A stretch of 64,000 nucleotides of DNA. Origin: Planctomycetota bacterium (GTDB lineage: Bacteria > Planctomycetota > UBA1135). Positions within the stretch are counted from its first letter, which is position 1, and each line of letters starts with the position of its first letter. This document shows positions 8,723 to 17,370 of this stretch, one piece after another. Under the pieces are notes generated by a model. That model was not told where the DNA came from, searched no databases, and worked only from the letters and a program-made list of their open reading frames with translations. The stretch lies in NCBI GenBank assembly GCA_021776925.1, contig JAJFFB010000170.1, positions 42,115-106,114 on the forward strand. Direction: 5' to 3'. The position numbers were made by a program, and so were the translations under genes.

Positions 8723-9168
8723 CAGTCTTCTTCGGCGAGCTCGGGGTCGTCCTGATGGAAGAGGAATTCCAACTGATCGTCGGTGGCCAGCTCCCAGGTC
8801 TCGAGGATCTCGCGGTTGCGGAAGATCTCTTGGATGTCGGAGACCGCCAGATCGCCGCCATCGTCGACCTCGATCACGGCGAAACCGGAGCCCTCGCCAG
8901 CGCCGAGCCAGTAGCCACCGGTGATCAGCAGCAACGCGGCGGCGGCGGTCAGGCCGGCCTGGGCCAGGCGCTTGCCGAAGCTCAGCCGCCAGATTGGAGC
9001 CAAGCCGGTGCGTGGCATGTCCGCCAAGCCGGTGCAGGGCACCTCGGCCACACCGGGGTCATCGTGTTGCAGACGCTGGTGCAGCCGTTCGGCGAATCCC
9101 TCGGGTACCTCGGCACCCGGGCACTGGTCGAGCATGTCGTCCAGCCAGAAATCGTTATTGTTCGGCAT
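8722..9168 (-). CDS. Putative anti-sigma factor, membrane-anchored
   Basis: A 148-residue protein directly after an ECF sigma gene, which it overlaps by 14 bp. A soluble N-terminal part of about 65 residues begins MPNNNDFWLDDMLDQCPG, a single membrane helix lies near residues 73-92 (AGLTAAAALLLITGGYWLG), and an acidic extracytoplasmic tail follows. That topology and position suit an anti-sigma factor that holds the sigma factor at the membrane. No ZAS zinc motif (HxxxCxxC) is visible, so the role is inferred from context. A 24-bp direct duplication encodes the TGLADMPRTGLAP stretch before the helix. Confidence 0.6.
   Translation of the reverse strand: MPNNNDFWLDDMLDQCPGAEVPEGFAERLHQRLQHDDPGVAEVPCTGLADMPRTGLAPIWRLSFGKRLAQAGLTAAAALLLITGGYWLGAGEGSGFAVIEVDDGGDLAVSDIQEIFRNREILETWELATDDQLEFLFHQDDPELAEED
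8999..9046. repeat. 24-bp direct duplication
   Basis: GCCAAGCCGGTGC occurs at 8999 and again 24 bp later at 9023, each followed by similar sequence. The duplicate adds eight residues in frame to the linker of the putative anti-sigma factor. Confidence 0.7.
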
Positions 9169-9736
9169 CCCGGTACGGCTGAAGTGAGTCGCGCAGATGA
9201 GTGCGCGCGCGATGTAGGAGTGATTTGACGGCTTTTGGGCTGATTCCGAGGATTTCTCCGATTTCGGTCAGATCCAGCCCATCGTAATGCTGAAACACCA
9301 GCGCGGATCGCTGGTTCTCCGGTAACTCTGCCAGGGCGTTGGCCACCAGCCGCGCCCAATTCCCCTGGTCCAACGGAACATCTGGAGTCAGGGAGTCGGG
9401 GTTTTGCAGGCCAACGTCGCGGCCCTGGTCGTCGACCGGCAGCGCGGACAACTTGTTGCGCTTGTCATCCCGCGAGCGGTTCAGCGCCAGGTTGTAAGTG
9501 ATTCGGTATAGGAAGGTGGTCAGCTTGCCGCGCGGCTGGTAGCGCTCGCGCGCCCGATAAAGGCGCACGAAGGCCTCTTGGGCGAGGTCTTCGAGCAGAG
9601 CGTGCGGCCCGAGCAGGCGCCGCAGCATGTGGAAGACCGGCCCCTGGAACTCCTCGACAATCTGGTCGAAGGCGGCGTTGTCCCCTCGCTGGAAGGCGAG
9701 CATCAGCTGCACCCCGCGGTCGTCGTGCTCAGCCAC
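9155..9736 (-). CDS. ECF-type RNA polymerase sigma factor
   Basis: A sigma-70-family factor of about 193 residues with regions 2 and 4 only. Region 2 includes EDLAQEAFVRLYRARERYQPRGKLTTFLYRITYNLALNRSRD without the ends being exact; region 4 contains LPENQRSALVFQHYDGLDL and the helix-turn-helix EIGEILGISPKAVKSLLHRAR. The GTG at 9736 is preferred because GGAGGA lies 4 nt upstream, inside the end of the signal peptidase gene; the longer ORF in the track would overlap that gene by more than 180 bp. It overlaps the putative anti-sigma gene, so the pair is co-expressed and probably controls an envelope response. Confidence 0.88.
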   Translation of the reverse strand: MAEHDDRGVQLMLAFQRGDNAAFDQIVEEFQGPVFHMLRRLLGPHALLEDLAQEAFVRLYRARERYQPRGKLTTFLYRITYNLALNRSRDDKRNKLSALPVDDQGRDVGLQNPDSLTPDVPLDQGNWARLVANALAELPENQRSALVFQHYDGLDLTEIGEILGISPKAVKSLLHRARTHLRDSLQPYRDAEQ

Positions 9737-10289
9737 CGCTTCCTCCGGCGTCGGCTGCTCCGTGGTCGGGCTCGACGTCGTCACGCGCTCCGGGATCGGC
9801 TGCAGAAGCTCGCCGCCAGGGCCAGATGCGTCCGACCACCCGCCGCCGCAGATCGGCGCGGGGGACGGGCCCGTAGTGGCGGGAGTCGTGGCTTGCCGCG
9901 GAATGGTCACCGACGAGGTAGAAATGTCCAGCAGGGAGGCGTGCGCTTTCCCTGCCGACGGAACCCCAGCGGGTGACCGAGGTGACGACCGGATTGCGCC
10001 CGTTTTCGGCTCCCGTTGAGCTGCTCAACAAGTCGGGAGCCTGCCCGGGCAGCCCGGCCACGCGCTTGAGCACGGTGCGGCGGCTGCCGGGCTCGTGCAT
10101 CAGCACGCAATCGCCCTGCTGTGGTCCGCTCCAGATCGGCGCCGTGATCAGCACATCGCCCGGCCGGTAGGTCGGCAGCATCGAAACGCCCTCGACGCGC
10201 ACCGGGCGAAACCAGATCGCCAGCAGCAGGCCGCCACCCAGGCCGAGCCAGCGCAGGCGGCGGCGCCGGCGCAAACGGCGGTCCGACAT
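9729..10289 (-). CDS. lepB: Signal peptidase I (S26 family)
   Basis: Signal peptidase I removes Sec and Tat signal peptides at the outer face of the inner membrane. An N-terminal Arg-rich stretch precedes one membrane helix (LGLGGGLLLAIWF). The catalytic Ser is in VEGVSMLPTYRPGD, the general-base Lys in RRTVLKRVAGLPG, and the box E region is YLVGDHSAASHDSRHYGPV. At 186 residues it is short, with one anchor and a small second domain, as in Gram-positive and plastid types. The ATG at 10289 gives MSDRR. The C-terminal coding region carries the ribosome binding site of the sigma gene, linking their translation. Confidence 0.85.
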   Translation of the reverse strand: MSDRRLRRRRRLRWLGLGGGLLLAIWFRPVRVEGVSMLPTYRPGDVLITAPIWSGPQQGDCVLMHEPGSRRTVLKRVAGLPGQAPDLLSSSTGAENGRNPVVTSVTRWGSVGRESARLPAGHFYLVGDHSAASHDSRHYGPVPRADLRRRVVGRIWPWRRASAADPGARDDVEPDHGAADAGGSGG

Positions 10290-10300
10290 AGGGGGCGCGG

Positions 10301-10945
10301 TCAAGAGATCAGCAGAAAATGTGCGGTCAGGAAGAAGATGACCACCGCCGAAAGGTCGGAGACCGCGATCATCAAGGGCCCGGAGACCACCGCCGGGTCG
10401 CCGCCGAGCGCCTCGGTACCCATGGCGATGCCGCTGGCGACGGTGGTGGTCCAGGTCATGGCGATGACCAGCGCCAATCCCAACGCCGACCCGATGGCGA
10501 TGGAATCGGTGAACAGCGCCGCCGTAGGCACCGCGATGATTCCGCACAGGAGTCCGAGCAGGGCTCCGACCTGCACCTCGTTGAGGAAAACGCGGGTTCG
10601 TCTGCCCTCGGATATCTGCCCCACGGCGAAACCTCGCACCAGCACCGCGGAGGTCTGCATGCCGACCGTTCCCGATAGCGCCAGCACCATCGGGATGAAG
10701 CCGATCACCGTGCTCCACACGGCGGGCTGCGCCTCGCCGAGCGGGCCGCCGTTGTCGCCGAGGAGCGCGGCGGCGGCAGGAGCGAAATGATCGACCACCC
10801 GCGACATCAGCAGACCGGCGACCACCGGGATGGCCAGCATCGGCGCGCGACTGATGACTTTGGACCTCACGGTTTCAGAAGCGTCGGCCTCGGCGCCGGC
10901 GCCGGCCAGCAGCAGGGCGTCTTCGGAACCCTCTCCTTCGAGCAC
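10301..10945 (-). CDS. mgtE: MgtE magnesium channel, membrane-domain half
   Basis: This 214-residue ORF is the transmembrane domain of MgtE: hydrophobic helices with the conserved GTVGMQTSAVLVRG loop and a C-terminal GGDPAVVSGPLMIAVSDLS block that lines the Mg2+ pore. It begins at a GTG immediately after a TAA that ends the N/CBS half in the same frame (DDAL-stop-VLEGEGSEDALLLAG). In the Thermus protein the equivalent run is DDVLDVLEAEATEDIHKLGA, so only one residue, the Asp, is replaced by the stop. It may be expressed by reinitiation at the GTG, by readthrough, or not at all. See findings. Confidence 0.8.
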   Translation of the reverse strand: MLEGEGSEDALLLAGAGAEADASETVRSKVISRAPMLAIPVVAGLLMSRVVDHFAPAAAALLGDNGGPLGEAQPAVWSTVIGFIPMVLALSGTVGMQTSAVLVRGFAVGQISEGRRTRVFLNEVQVGALLGLLCGIIAVPTAALFTDSIAIGSALGLALVIAMTWTTTVASGIAMGTEALGGDPAVVSGPLMIAVSDLSAVVIFFLTAHFLLIS

Positions 10946-11710
10946 TTAGAGGGCGTCGTCGGCGGTGACGATGCCGACCACCAGGCCGCGCGCGTCGACC
11001 ACCGGGATCGCCGACAGGTTGTAGTGCAGGATACGGTGGGCGACGTCTTCCTGGTCTTCGTCGACCTTGGCCAGGATCACGTCCGGGACCATCAGTTCGC
11101 GCACCTCCTGGTGGATCCCGCCCTCGATCAGCTCACGCGAGCTGACCACCCCGCGCAGACCGCCCTTGGCATCGGTGACGTAGATCGAGTGGATGGTCTC
11201 GGCCTCGTCGTCGGCGCGGCGGATGCGCTTGAGCAGGTCGCCGACTCGTTCATCCGGGTCGGCGGTGATGAACTCGGTGGTCATCAGGCCGCCGGCGCTG
11301 TCCGCAGGGTATTCGGACAGATGGCGCAGATCGGAGGCGTCGTCCGGCTCGACGAAACACAGCACCTGGTGGCGCACCTCGTCGGGCAGTAGATCGAGGA
11401 GGTCGGTGCCGTCGTCGGGGGGAATATGCTCGAGCAGGCGCGCGATGACCTCCGGACCCTGGCCCTCGAGCAGCGTCTCGGCCAGTTTGGGCTCGGCCTC
11501 GGCGAGCACGCCGGCCTGGTCTTCCTCGGGCAGGCTGGCCCACAGCAGCCTGGCCTGGTCGCGTTCGAACTCGAACCACAGCACGTCGGCGATATCGGCC
11601 GCGTGATGCCCCTCGTCAGGCTTGAACGCGGTGCCCCCTGGTTGCTCCAGGTGCTGCTGCAGAGCCTGGAGAACCTGATGTCGCATCTCGCGCCTGCGGT
11701 TCCGGGGCAT
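10946..11710 (-). CDS. mgtE: MgtE magnesium channel, N and CBS domain half
   Basis: This half carries the cytosolic Mg2+ sensor of MgtE: the helical N domain (HHAADIADVLWFEFERDQARLLWASLP, LPDEVRHQVLCFVEPDDASD) and two CBS domains (SAGGLMTTEFITADPDERVGDLLKRIR; ELMVPDVILAKVDEDQEDVAH). It ends at VVGIVTADDAL, exactly where the plug helix should begin, because of an in-frame TAA. The ATG at 11710 is the likeliest start; two in-frame ATGs lie further upstream. Alone this half would be a soluble sensor with no pore. It is divergent from the hypothetical gene at 11778. Confidence 0.8.
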   Translation of the reverse strand: MPRNRRREMRHQVLQALQQHLEQPGGTAFKPDEGHHAADIADVLWFEFERDQARLLWASLPEEDQAGVLAEAEPKLAETLLEGQGPEVIARLLEHIPPDDGTDLLDLLPDEVRHQVLCFVEPDDASDLRHLSEYPADSAGGLMTTEFITADPDERVGDLLKRIRRADDEAETIHSIYVTDAKGGLRGVVSSRELIEGGIHQEVRELMVPDVILAKVDEDQEDVAHRILHYNLSAIPVVDARGLVVGIVTADDAL

Positions 11711-11777
11711 GGACCGTATGTTAGCGGACGCCATGGCCCGATCCCGGCGGCGCACCTAGAATCAAGAGGCCGCCAAT

Positions 11778-12839
11778 ATGGAATCCGCATCCTCGCTCGA
11801 CCGCCTGCTGATCTTCCTGGATCGCCTGCGCGATGTCCACGATCGTGCCGCTGGCGGCACCGTCGCCGCCGATGATCGCGCCAGCCTGGCCGATGAAGCC
11901 AGCACCCTGGCCGAACACGTATTGCCGCAGCTGCCCGGCCTGTGCCGCGAGGACGGCCGCGAACTGAGCGCGATCGAGGTCTTCCTGCTCGCCTTGTTCT
12001 TCCATCGCCGCACCAGCGGGCGCCGCGAAGCCATGCTCGGTTCTGAACTGGTCGGCCATCTACATCTGGTCGGGATCGATCGCAGCGAAGCGCTTGCCGC
12101 TCTTGCTCCCGAAAGCCGCCTGCGCAACGCCAAGTGGTTGCGGCAGAAACGCCTGCGCGACGGGCACGATCCGCTCGACTGCGCCTTCGCCCCCTGCGCC
12201 CGCGCCCTCAATCTTTTCTGGAGCGCGCAGCCCGCCGATACCGAGGGGTCTGAACCCTCCACCGCCGAGCCGCCTTTGTCGGGGGAAGGCCCCTACGCCA
12301 GCGAAGAGGAATATCTTTGGGATCTGTTCGCCTGGCGCAACCTGTGCCTGAAGCGTTGCCAGGCGCTGATTCCAAACGAGGGCACGCCGCCTGCGGCCTC
12401 GCCCGAGTTGGAAGGGGCCTGCCAGCAAGCAAGGGCCGCACAACTGCAGATCCGCGCGCGCCTGGGAGCGAGCGTCGGTGGCCGCACCTTCGCCCTCGAA
12501 GCCTTCCGCCGCGAGCACGCGCTGGGTCAGGATCATTTACTGGTGTTGGTACACCTGCTGGCCAGTGAAGTGCTCGAAGCCGAGCCCTATCTGGCGGCGT
12601 TGGAGTGTCTGCGCCTGGTTTGCGAAACACGCAACGATCTATTCCTGAAACGCAGTCTGTTCCGGGCCAAAGGCCGGCTGCGCCATCGTGGCATCGTCCT
12701 GGCTGATGGCCCAGACGACGACAAGGCGCTGACCGCGAGTCTTTCGCTGTCGGAATGGGCCACCGAGCAGCTGCTCGCCGGCGTACTCGCCGGACCACGC
12801 ATCCGCGACGACGCGCTCGACCGCTTCTTGCGCGATTAA
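11778..12839 (+). CDS. Hypothetical protein, possible AAA-ATPase N-domain relative
   Basis: The 353-residue protein has no membrane segment or signal peptide. It looks mostly helical, with a variable acidic and Pro-rich middle (AQPADTEGSEPSTAEPPLSGE). The C-terminal 120 residues (DHLLVLVHLLASEVLEAE, NDLFLKRSLFRAKGRLRHRGIVL) resemble the N-terminal domain found before the ATPase module in some bacterial CDC48-like AAA proteins, but no Walker motif is present here or downstream. It may be a stand-alone version or a truncated relic. It precedes the LeuA-like gene by 58 bp on the same strand, so the two may share a transcript. Confidence 0.5.
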   Translation: MESASSLDRLLIFLDRLRDVHDRAAGGTVAADDRASLADEASTLAEHVLPQLPGLCREDGRELSAIEVFLLALFFHRRTSGRREAMLGSELVGHLHLVGIDRSEALAALAPESRLRNAKWLRQKRLRDGHDPLDCAFAPCARALNLFWSAQPADTEGSEPSTAEPPLSGEGPYASEEEYLWDLFAWRNLCLKRCQALIPNEGTPPAASPELEGACQQARAAQLQIRARLGASVGGRTFALEAFRREHALGQDHLLVLVHLLASEVLEAEPYLAALECLRLVCETRNDLFLKRSLFRAKGRLRHRGIVLADGPDDDKALTASLSLSEWATEQLLAGVLAGPRIRDDALDRFLRD

Positions 12840-12897
12840 CCGAGCTTCCGCCGGAATCCACCTTGGCGGCTGTGCCCAGAGCAGCGAAAATAGCTGG

Positions 12898-14112
12898 GTG
12901 GAACGCAGCGAACTGATTTACGACTGGGAAGAGCACGGCCCGCGCAAGCTTCCCGACCCGGAGTTTCCCGTTCAGCTCGACGACGAGACTTTGCGCGACG
13001 GCTTGCAATGTCCATCGGTGGTCGACCCGCCACTGGACAAAAAGTTGGAGCTGGTCCACTTGATGGACAAGCTCGGCATCAACACCGCCGACATCGGCTT
13101 GCCCGGCGCTGGAGCCCATGCGCGTGAGCACATTCTCACGCTGGCGCGCGAGATGGCCTCGCTGTCGATCACCCCCAACGTGGCCTGCCGCACCGTGGTC
13201 TCGGACATCGAGCCGGTGGTCGACATGACGCAAGAAGTCGGCGCGCCCATCGAGGTGTGCGCCTTCATTGGTTCCAGCCCGATCCGTGCCTACGCCGAGA
13301 GCTGGGATCTGGAGCGCATGCTGACCTCGGTGCGCGAGGCGGTCGGCTTCGCCCACCGCAACGGCCTGCCGGTGATGTTCGTCACCGAGGACACGGTGCG
13401 TTCCACTCCCGAGACCTTGCGCGCCTTGTTCCTGACCGCGCTTGAAGAGGGTGCCGACCGCGTTTGCCTATGTGACACCGTCGGCGCCGCGACGCCATCT
13501 TCGGTGCGCAATCTGGTCAAGTGGACACGTGAGTTCCTGGCCGAACAGGGCGCCAGCCACGTCGGCATCGACTGGCACGGCCACCGCGACCGCGGCCTCG
13601 GCCTGATCAATACTCTCGCCGCGATCGCCCAAGGGGCCACGCGCGCCCACGCGTGTGCGATGGGCATCGGCGAGCGCGCCGGCAACACCGAGATGGACCT
13701 GCTGCTGGTCAACCTCAAGCTGGCCGGCTGGATCGATCGTGACCTGACCGCGCTGGGTGATTACGTGCGCCTCGCTGCCGCAGCGGTCGGCCGCCCGCTG
13801 CGCCGCGAGTATCCGGTGTTCGGCGACGACGCCTTCGAAACCGGCACCGGCGTGCACGCCGCCGCGGTGATCAAGGCCTTCCATAAGGGCGATACCTGGC
13901 TCGCCGACCGGGTCTATTCCGGCGTGCCGGCGGGCGAATTCGGCCTTGAGCAGAAGATCTCGGTCGGCCCGATGAGCGGCAAGTCCAACGTCATCTGGAC
14001 GCTGGAGAAGATGGGACTGGAAGCGAGCGAGGAACGCATCCAGGCGGTGCTCGACCGCGCCAAGAACTCGGACCGCCTGCTTACACAGGAAGAGATTCTG
14101 GCGGTTTCCTAG
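12898..14112 (+). CDS. LeuA/homocitrate-synthase-like acyltransferase
   Basis: A 404-residue DRE-TIM metallolyase that would condense acetyl-CoA with a 2-oxoacid. The signature DDETLRDGLQCPSV carries the metal and substrate residues, the HxH metal site is in IDWHGHRDRGLGLIN, and GERAGNTEMDLLLVNL follows. The regulatory LeuA dimer domain is absent, as in homocitrate, citramalate and LeuA2-type enzymes. The start is a GTG (VERSELIYDW). Which 2-oxoacid is used cannot be read from the sequence, and no leuBCD or lysine genes lie nearby. Its 3' end overlaps the convergent small ORF at 14081 by 32 bp. Confidence 0.8.
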   Translation: MERSELIYDWEEHGPRKLPDPEFPVQLDDETLRDGLQCPSVVDPPLDKKLELVHLMDKLGINTADIGLPGAGAHAREHILTLAREMASLSITPNVACRTVVSDIEPVVDMTQEVGAPIEVCAFIGSSPIRAYAESWDLERMLTSVREAVGFAHRNGLPVMFVTEDTVRSTPETLRALFLTALEEGADRVCLCDTVGAATPSSVRNLVKWTREFLAEQGASHVGIDWHGHRDRGLGLINTLAAIAQGATRAHACAMGIGERAGNTEMDLLLVNLKLAGWIDRDLTALGDYVRLAAAAVGRPLRREYPVFGDDAFETGTGVHAAAVIKAFHKGDTWLADRVYSGVPAGEFGLEQKISVGPMSGKSNVIWTLEKMGLEASEERIQAVLDRAKNSDRLLTQEEILAVS

Positions 14113-14332
14113 TGTAGATCATCACGTAGCGGTGGCAGGCGTCTTGGGCGCAGCCGTCGCAGGAGCGTTCGAAGTCGGCCGGGGCGAGCGGAGCGGCGCA
14201 GACTTCGAGACCGAGCGAGCGATAGATCGAAGTCGCTTCCTTGAGGCGCTCGGGATCGGCTAGGAATCGCGGCTCCCAGCCGGCCTGGATCAGGTCGGGG
14301 TCGGCCTTGGGAGCCTTGGGCGCGGTGCTCAT
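14081..14332 (-). CDS. Small Cys-containing protein of the BCR operon
   Basis: An 83-residue soluble protein, last gene of the TetR-benzoyl-CoA reductase operon, 42 bp after the preceding ATPase gene. It has a two-part look: WEPRFLADPERLKEATSIYRSLGLEV, then a Cys cluster SCDGCAQDACHRY followed by MIYTRK. The Cys spacing could bind a metal or Fe-S centre, or simply zinc. No family is recognised with certainty. The coding end overlaps the convergent LeuA-like gene. The operon position suggests it assists the reductase, but this is inference. Confidence 0.6.
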   Translation of the reverse strand: MSTAPKAPKADPDLIQAGWEPRFLADPERLKEATSIYRSLGLEVCAAPLAPADFERSCDGCAQDACHRYVMIYTRKPPESLPV

Positions 14333-14374
14333 GGAAGGGTTGTACGCACGCTCACGACCGTGGGGTGCGCACGC

Positions 14375-15193
14375 TCACGCGGTCTCTGCGGCGAGTTTCT
14401 GCAGGCGGCGCTGGCCGAGCACGGCGGCGCCGAGTGCGGTCACCAGTTGCGGCATGTTGTCGCTGCCGTTGCCGGGTAGATTGACCTCGCTGCCCAGACG
14501 TTCGCGCACGGTGCGCGGCATGGTCGGGAAACGCATGATGCCGCCGATCAAGGTGAACTCGGCCTCGGCCTTGGCGCGTTTCATCAATTGCACCGAACGA
14601 CCGGTCAGCGACTCGATCGCGCCCTGCATGATTTCGGACGGCGGAGTGCCCAGCGAGAGCTGGTTGATGACTTCGGACTCGGCGAACACCGCGCACACGC
14701 CGGAGATCTCGACCGGCTCGCGCGAGGTCATCAAGAGCGAACCGATGTCCTCGGTCTTGTAGCCCATGTAACGCGCGGTCTTTTCCAGGAACGCGCCGGT
14801 GCCGGCGGCGCACTTGTCGTTGAGACGGAAGGATTTGACCTTGCCGTCTGCTTCGATGCGCACCGCCTTCATCGTCTGTCCGCCGACGTCGAGCACGGTA
14901 CGCGTCTGCGGAAACAGCAGGTTGGCGCCGCGCGCACTGGCGGTCAGGTCGGTGACGTGCACGTCTTTGAAATCGACCTGGTGACGGCCGAATCCGGTGG
15001 CGATGACGTAGCTGACCTGGTCAGGGCGCAGGCCGGCGAGCTCGAGCACGGTGTCGAAACTGCGGCGCGCGACCTCGGCAAGCTTGAAGCCGGTGGGCTC
15101 GACGTGGCTGTGCAGCATGTTGCCGCCTTCGTCGAGCAGAACCGCCTTGGTATAGGTCGACCCGACGTCGATTCCTGCGGTGATCGTGGTCAT
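14375..15193 (-). CDS. Benzoyl-CoA reductase-type ATPase subunit (BzdQ/BcrA-like)
   Basis: A 272-residue member of the BcrA/BcrD ASKHA family, which couples ATP hydrolysis to low-potential electron transfer. The phosphate-1 loop is [30 protein letters not shown] and [13 protein letters not shown] carry the two cysteines that, from the two ATPase subunits, hold the shared [4Fe-4S] cluster; [12 protein letters not shown] and LIGGIMRFP complete the fold. The ATG at 15193 follows a strong GAGGAGG and overlaps the previous stop as ATGA. Both ATPases being about 272 residues fits the Azoarcus BzdP/BzdQ type rather than Thauera BcrA, which is longer. Confidence 0.85.
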   Translation of the reverse strand: MTTITAGIDVGSTYTKAVLLDEGGNMLHSHVEPTGFKLAEVARRSFDTVLELAGLRPDQVSYVIATGFGRHQVDFKDVHVTDLTASARGANLLFPQTRTVLDVGGQTMKAVRIEADGKVKSFRLNDKCAAGTGAFLEKTARYMGYKTEDIGSLLMTSREPVEISGVCAVFAESEVINQLSLGTPPSEIMQGAIESLTGRSVQLMKRAKAEAEFTLIGGIMRFPTMPRTVRERLGSEVNLPGNGSDNMPQLVTALGAAVLGQRRLQKLAAETA

Positions 15194-16008
15194 GGCGAAA
15201 CCTCCTCGGTGCCGGCCGCAGTACGGCTGGCAAGAATGTGATCCATGGCGAAGAGTGCGGCGCCGAGCGCGCCCATGTAATGGCAGTCGTCGCTGACGTT
15301 GAGCTTGTGGCCGAGTGCGTCTTCGAGCGCCTTGACCATGGCGACGTTGCGCGAGACGCCACCGGTGAAAGTGATCTCGTCTTCCAGACCGACACGCCGC
15401 ATCAGGCCGAGGGAGCGGGTGGCGATCGATTCGTGTACTCCCCAAAGGATGTCGTGCACCTTTTTGCCCTTGCCCAGCCAGGCGAGCACTTCGGATTCCG
15501 CGAAGACCGTGCACGTGGTGCTGATGCGAACACCCTTATCCGACTGCAGGGCAGTGTCACCGAGGTCGTCGAGCGGGATGTCGAGCGCCGCGGAAGCAGC
15601 ACCGAGGAAACGCCCGGTGCCGGCGGCGCACTTGTCGTTCATGCAGAAATCCTCGATCTGACCGCCCGGCGAAACGCGGATTGCCTTGGTGTCCTGGCCA
15701 CCCATATCCACCACCGTGCGCGTTTGCGGAAAAAGGTGCGAGGCGCCACGCCCGTGGCAACTGATCTCGGTCACCTGGTCGTTGCCGAAGGTCACCCGGT
15801 AACGGCCGTAACCGGTGCCGATGACCCACTCGACCTCCTCTTCCAGGATGCCCTTGCTCTCAACCGCTTCCTTGAAGGCCTTCTCCGCCGCCTGCACGAC
15901 GTTGGCGCCGGTATCAAGCAACGAGCGCGCGATGATGTTGCGCTCTTCGTCGATGATCACCGCCTTGGTCTGGGTCGAACCGACGTCTACTCCTGCTGCG
16001 TATGCCAT
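15190..16008 (-). CDS. Benzoyl-CoA reductase-type ATPase subunit (BzdP/BcrD-like)
   Basis: The second ATPase of the pair, also 272 residues. [17 protein letters not shown], the Fe-S cysteine motifs [15 protein letters not shown] and [26 protein letters not shown] and [11 protein letters not shown] are all present, so both subunits keep the cluster ligands and nucleotide loops. With the next gene it would form the electron-activating heterodimer that injects electrons into the reductase dimer. It starts 53 bp after the catalytic subunit gene; upstream residues in the track's ORF are shadow. Activators of 2-hydroxyacyl-CoA dehydratases are related, but those are homodimers encoded by one gene. 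Confidence 0.85.
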   Translation of the reverse strand: MAYAAGVDVGSTQTKAVIIDEERNIIARSLLDTGANVVQAAEKAFKEAVESKGILEEEVEWVIGTGYGRYRVTFGNDQVTEISCHGRGASHLFPQTRTVVDMGGQDTKAIRVSPGGQIEDFCMNDKCAAGTGRFLGAASAALDIPLDDLGDTALQSDKGVRISTTCTVFAESEVLAWLGKGKKVHDILWGVHESIATRSLGLMRRVGLEDEITFTGGVSRNVAMVKALEDALGHKLNVSDDCHYMGALGAALFAMDHILASRTAAGTEEVSP

Positions 16009-16061
16009 GTTTCTGTTCCGTGTATGCCGCTGTGATTTGCTTGCGAAAGGTCTGGTGTTGC

Positions 16062-17357
16062 CTAGGACTGGATGGCGGCTTGCTTGCGCCGTGATGCCAG
16101 ACCCTCGAAGAAAGCGTCGGCCCGGTTCTTGAGCTGGGCTTCCGACACCACGCGGCGGTCCATCATGTCTGACTCGATGAACAGACTGGCGATGTCCTGA
16201 CGCTCGGACAGGGCGCGCCGTCCATCGGCGAGCCCGGTCGACACCGTGCGACAACTCTTGATCGGGTGGTAGACGATGCCGTCGACCTGGTACTCCTCGA
16301 GCATCGACTCGACCACGCTGTCGTGGTGGAACATGCTGTCCATTGCGTCGCGCACGCTGACCAGGGTGCCCTCAGCGAGACTGGCGATCGGATCGGACAG
16401 GTCGTACTGGAAGCCGCGGTTGGAGCCGCCGGAGGCGAACCACAGGTAGGTCGAGTGAACGAAGGTGCCGTTCCACTCGCTGAACAATTCATTGAAGCGA
16501 CGGAAGATCGGATAGCACGGCACGCCGACGAAGACCAGGCGGTATTCCTCTTCGGTGATGGTGCCGATGCCGTGTTCGACCTTGTATTCCATCTCTTCGA
16601 CCAGATCGGCGAAGTAGCGCGCCCCGGCCTCTTCTCCGCGGAAGCCGTTGGCGACGCCGAGGTAGATGGTGCCGTCGGTGAGCGCGTTGAACACCGACGG
16701 GCGGTTGGCGTTGAGCTCCAGCAGTCTCTTCCAGCCGCTGCTGATGCCGTTGGCGTGGCCCATGACCTCGCGCAGCCGGTCGATGTCGAACTTCTTGCCG
16801 CTGACCTCTTCGCAGGTGCGGATCAGTTCGCGGATCTGCATTTCCACGTAGTTGCGATCATTTTCAAAATCACGGTCGCCGCGCCAGGTCTGGCCGCCGA
16901 GCTGGCGCGTACCAGGAACGTCGAGGGTGACCACCGGCATCTGGTACATCCGCTCCCATGCTTCTGCCCACTTGATGTAGGTGTTGCAGGCGTTGGTCAG
17001 CACGGTGAGCGCGGGCTTCGGGATCTGCCCCATCGGATGCTGACCGCCGCGCAACTGCGTGGCGATGTCGGCCTTGACGTAGCCACAGATGTCGGGCGAA
17101 TAGCCGTAGTCCTCGGCTTCTTCGAGGTATTCGTTGGCAACCCGCCGCACCGCGGTCTGCAGCGAGTTGATCTCGGGGAACACCACCGGGAAGTCAAAGG
17201 ACTTCAACACTTCGTTGAAGCTTCCCATGACGAACACATAGGCGGCTTGTTCGCCGCGCTCGGAACAGCCGTTCAGTTCCTCGAACCATTCGCGGAACAT
17301 GCGCGCGCCATCGTTGTTGCCGCGCCCGACGATTTCATCTTTGAGGGTGTTGCTCAT
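16062..17357 (-). CDS. Benzoyl-CoA reductase-type subunit (BzdO/BcrB-like)
   Basis: A 431-residue member of the 2-hydroxyglutaryl-CoA dehydratase/benzoyl-CoA reductase superfamily. Motifs typical of the BcrB/BzdO subunit are [24 protein letters not shown] and the Pro-rich [19 protein letters not shown]. Three conserved-looking cysteines ([22 protein letters not shown]) fit ligation of a [4Fe-4S] cluster at the active site. It lies 13 bp after the BzdN-like gene. Two catalytic-family subunits plus two ATPases is the class I benzoyl-CoA reductase composition, and the gene order N-O-P-Q is that of Azoarcus. The true acyl-CoA substrate is not proven by sequence. Confidence 0.85.
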   Translation of the reverse strand: MSNTLKDEIVGRGNNDGARMFREWFEELNGCSERGEQAAYVFVMGSFNEVLKSFDFPVVFPEINSLQTAVRRVANEYLEEAEDYGYSPDICGYVKADIATQLRGGQHPMGQIPKPALTVLTNACNTYIKWAEAWERMYQMPVVTLDVPGTRQLGGQTWRGDRDFENDRNYVEMQIRELIRTCEEVSGKKFDIDRLREVMGHANGISSGWKRLLELNANRPSVFNALTDGTIYLGVANGFRGEEAGARYFADLVEEMEYKVEHGIGTITEEEYRLVFVGVPCYPIFRRFNELFSEWNGTFVHSTYLWFASGGSNRGFQYDLSDPIASLAEGTLVSVRDAMDSMFHHDSVVESMLEEYQVDGIVYHPIKSCRTVSTGLADGRRALSERQDIASLFIESDMMDRRVVSEAQLKNRADAFFEGLASRRKQAAIQS

Positions 17358-17370
17358 GGGTGGTTCAGGA

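Noticed and set aside
10946-10948. TAA read as a recoded sense codon genome-wide
   Set aside because: Other genes end normally at TAA/TAG/TGA and prfB works as a UGA sensor, so only local explanations are considered.
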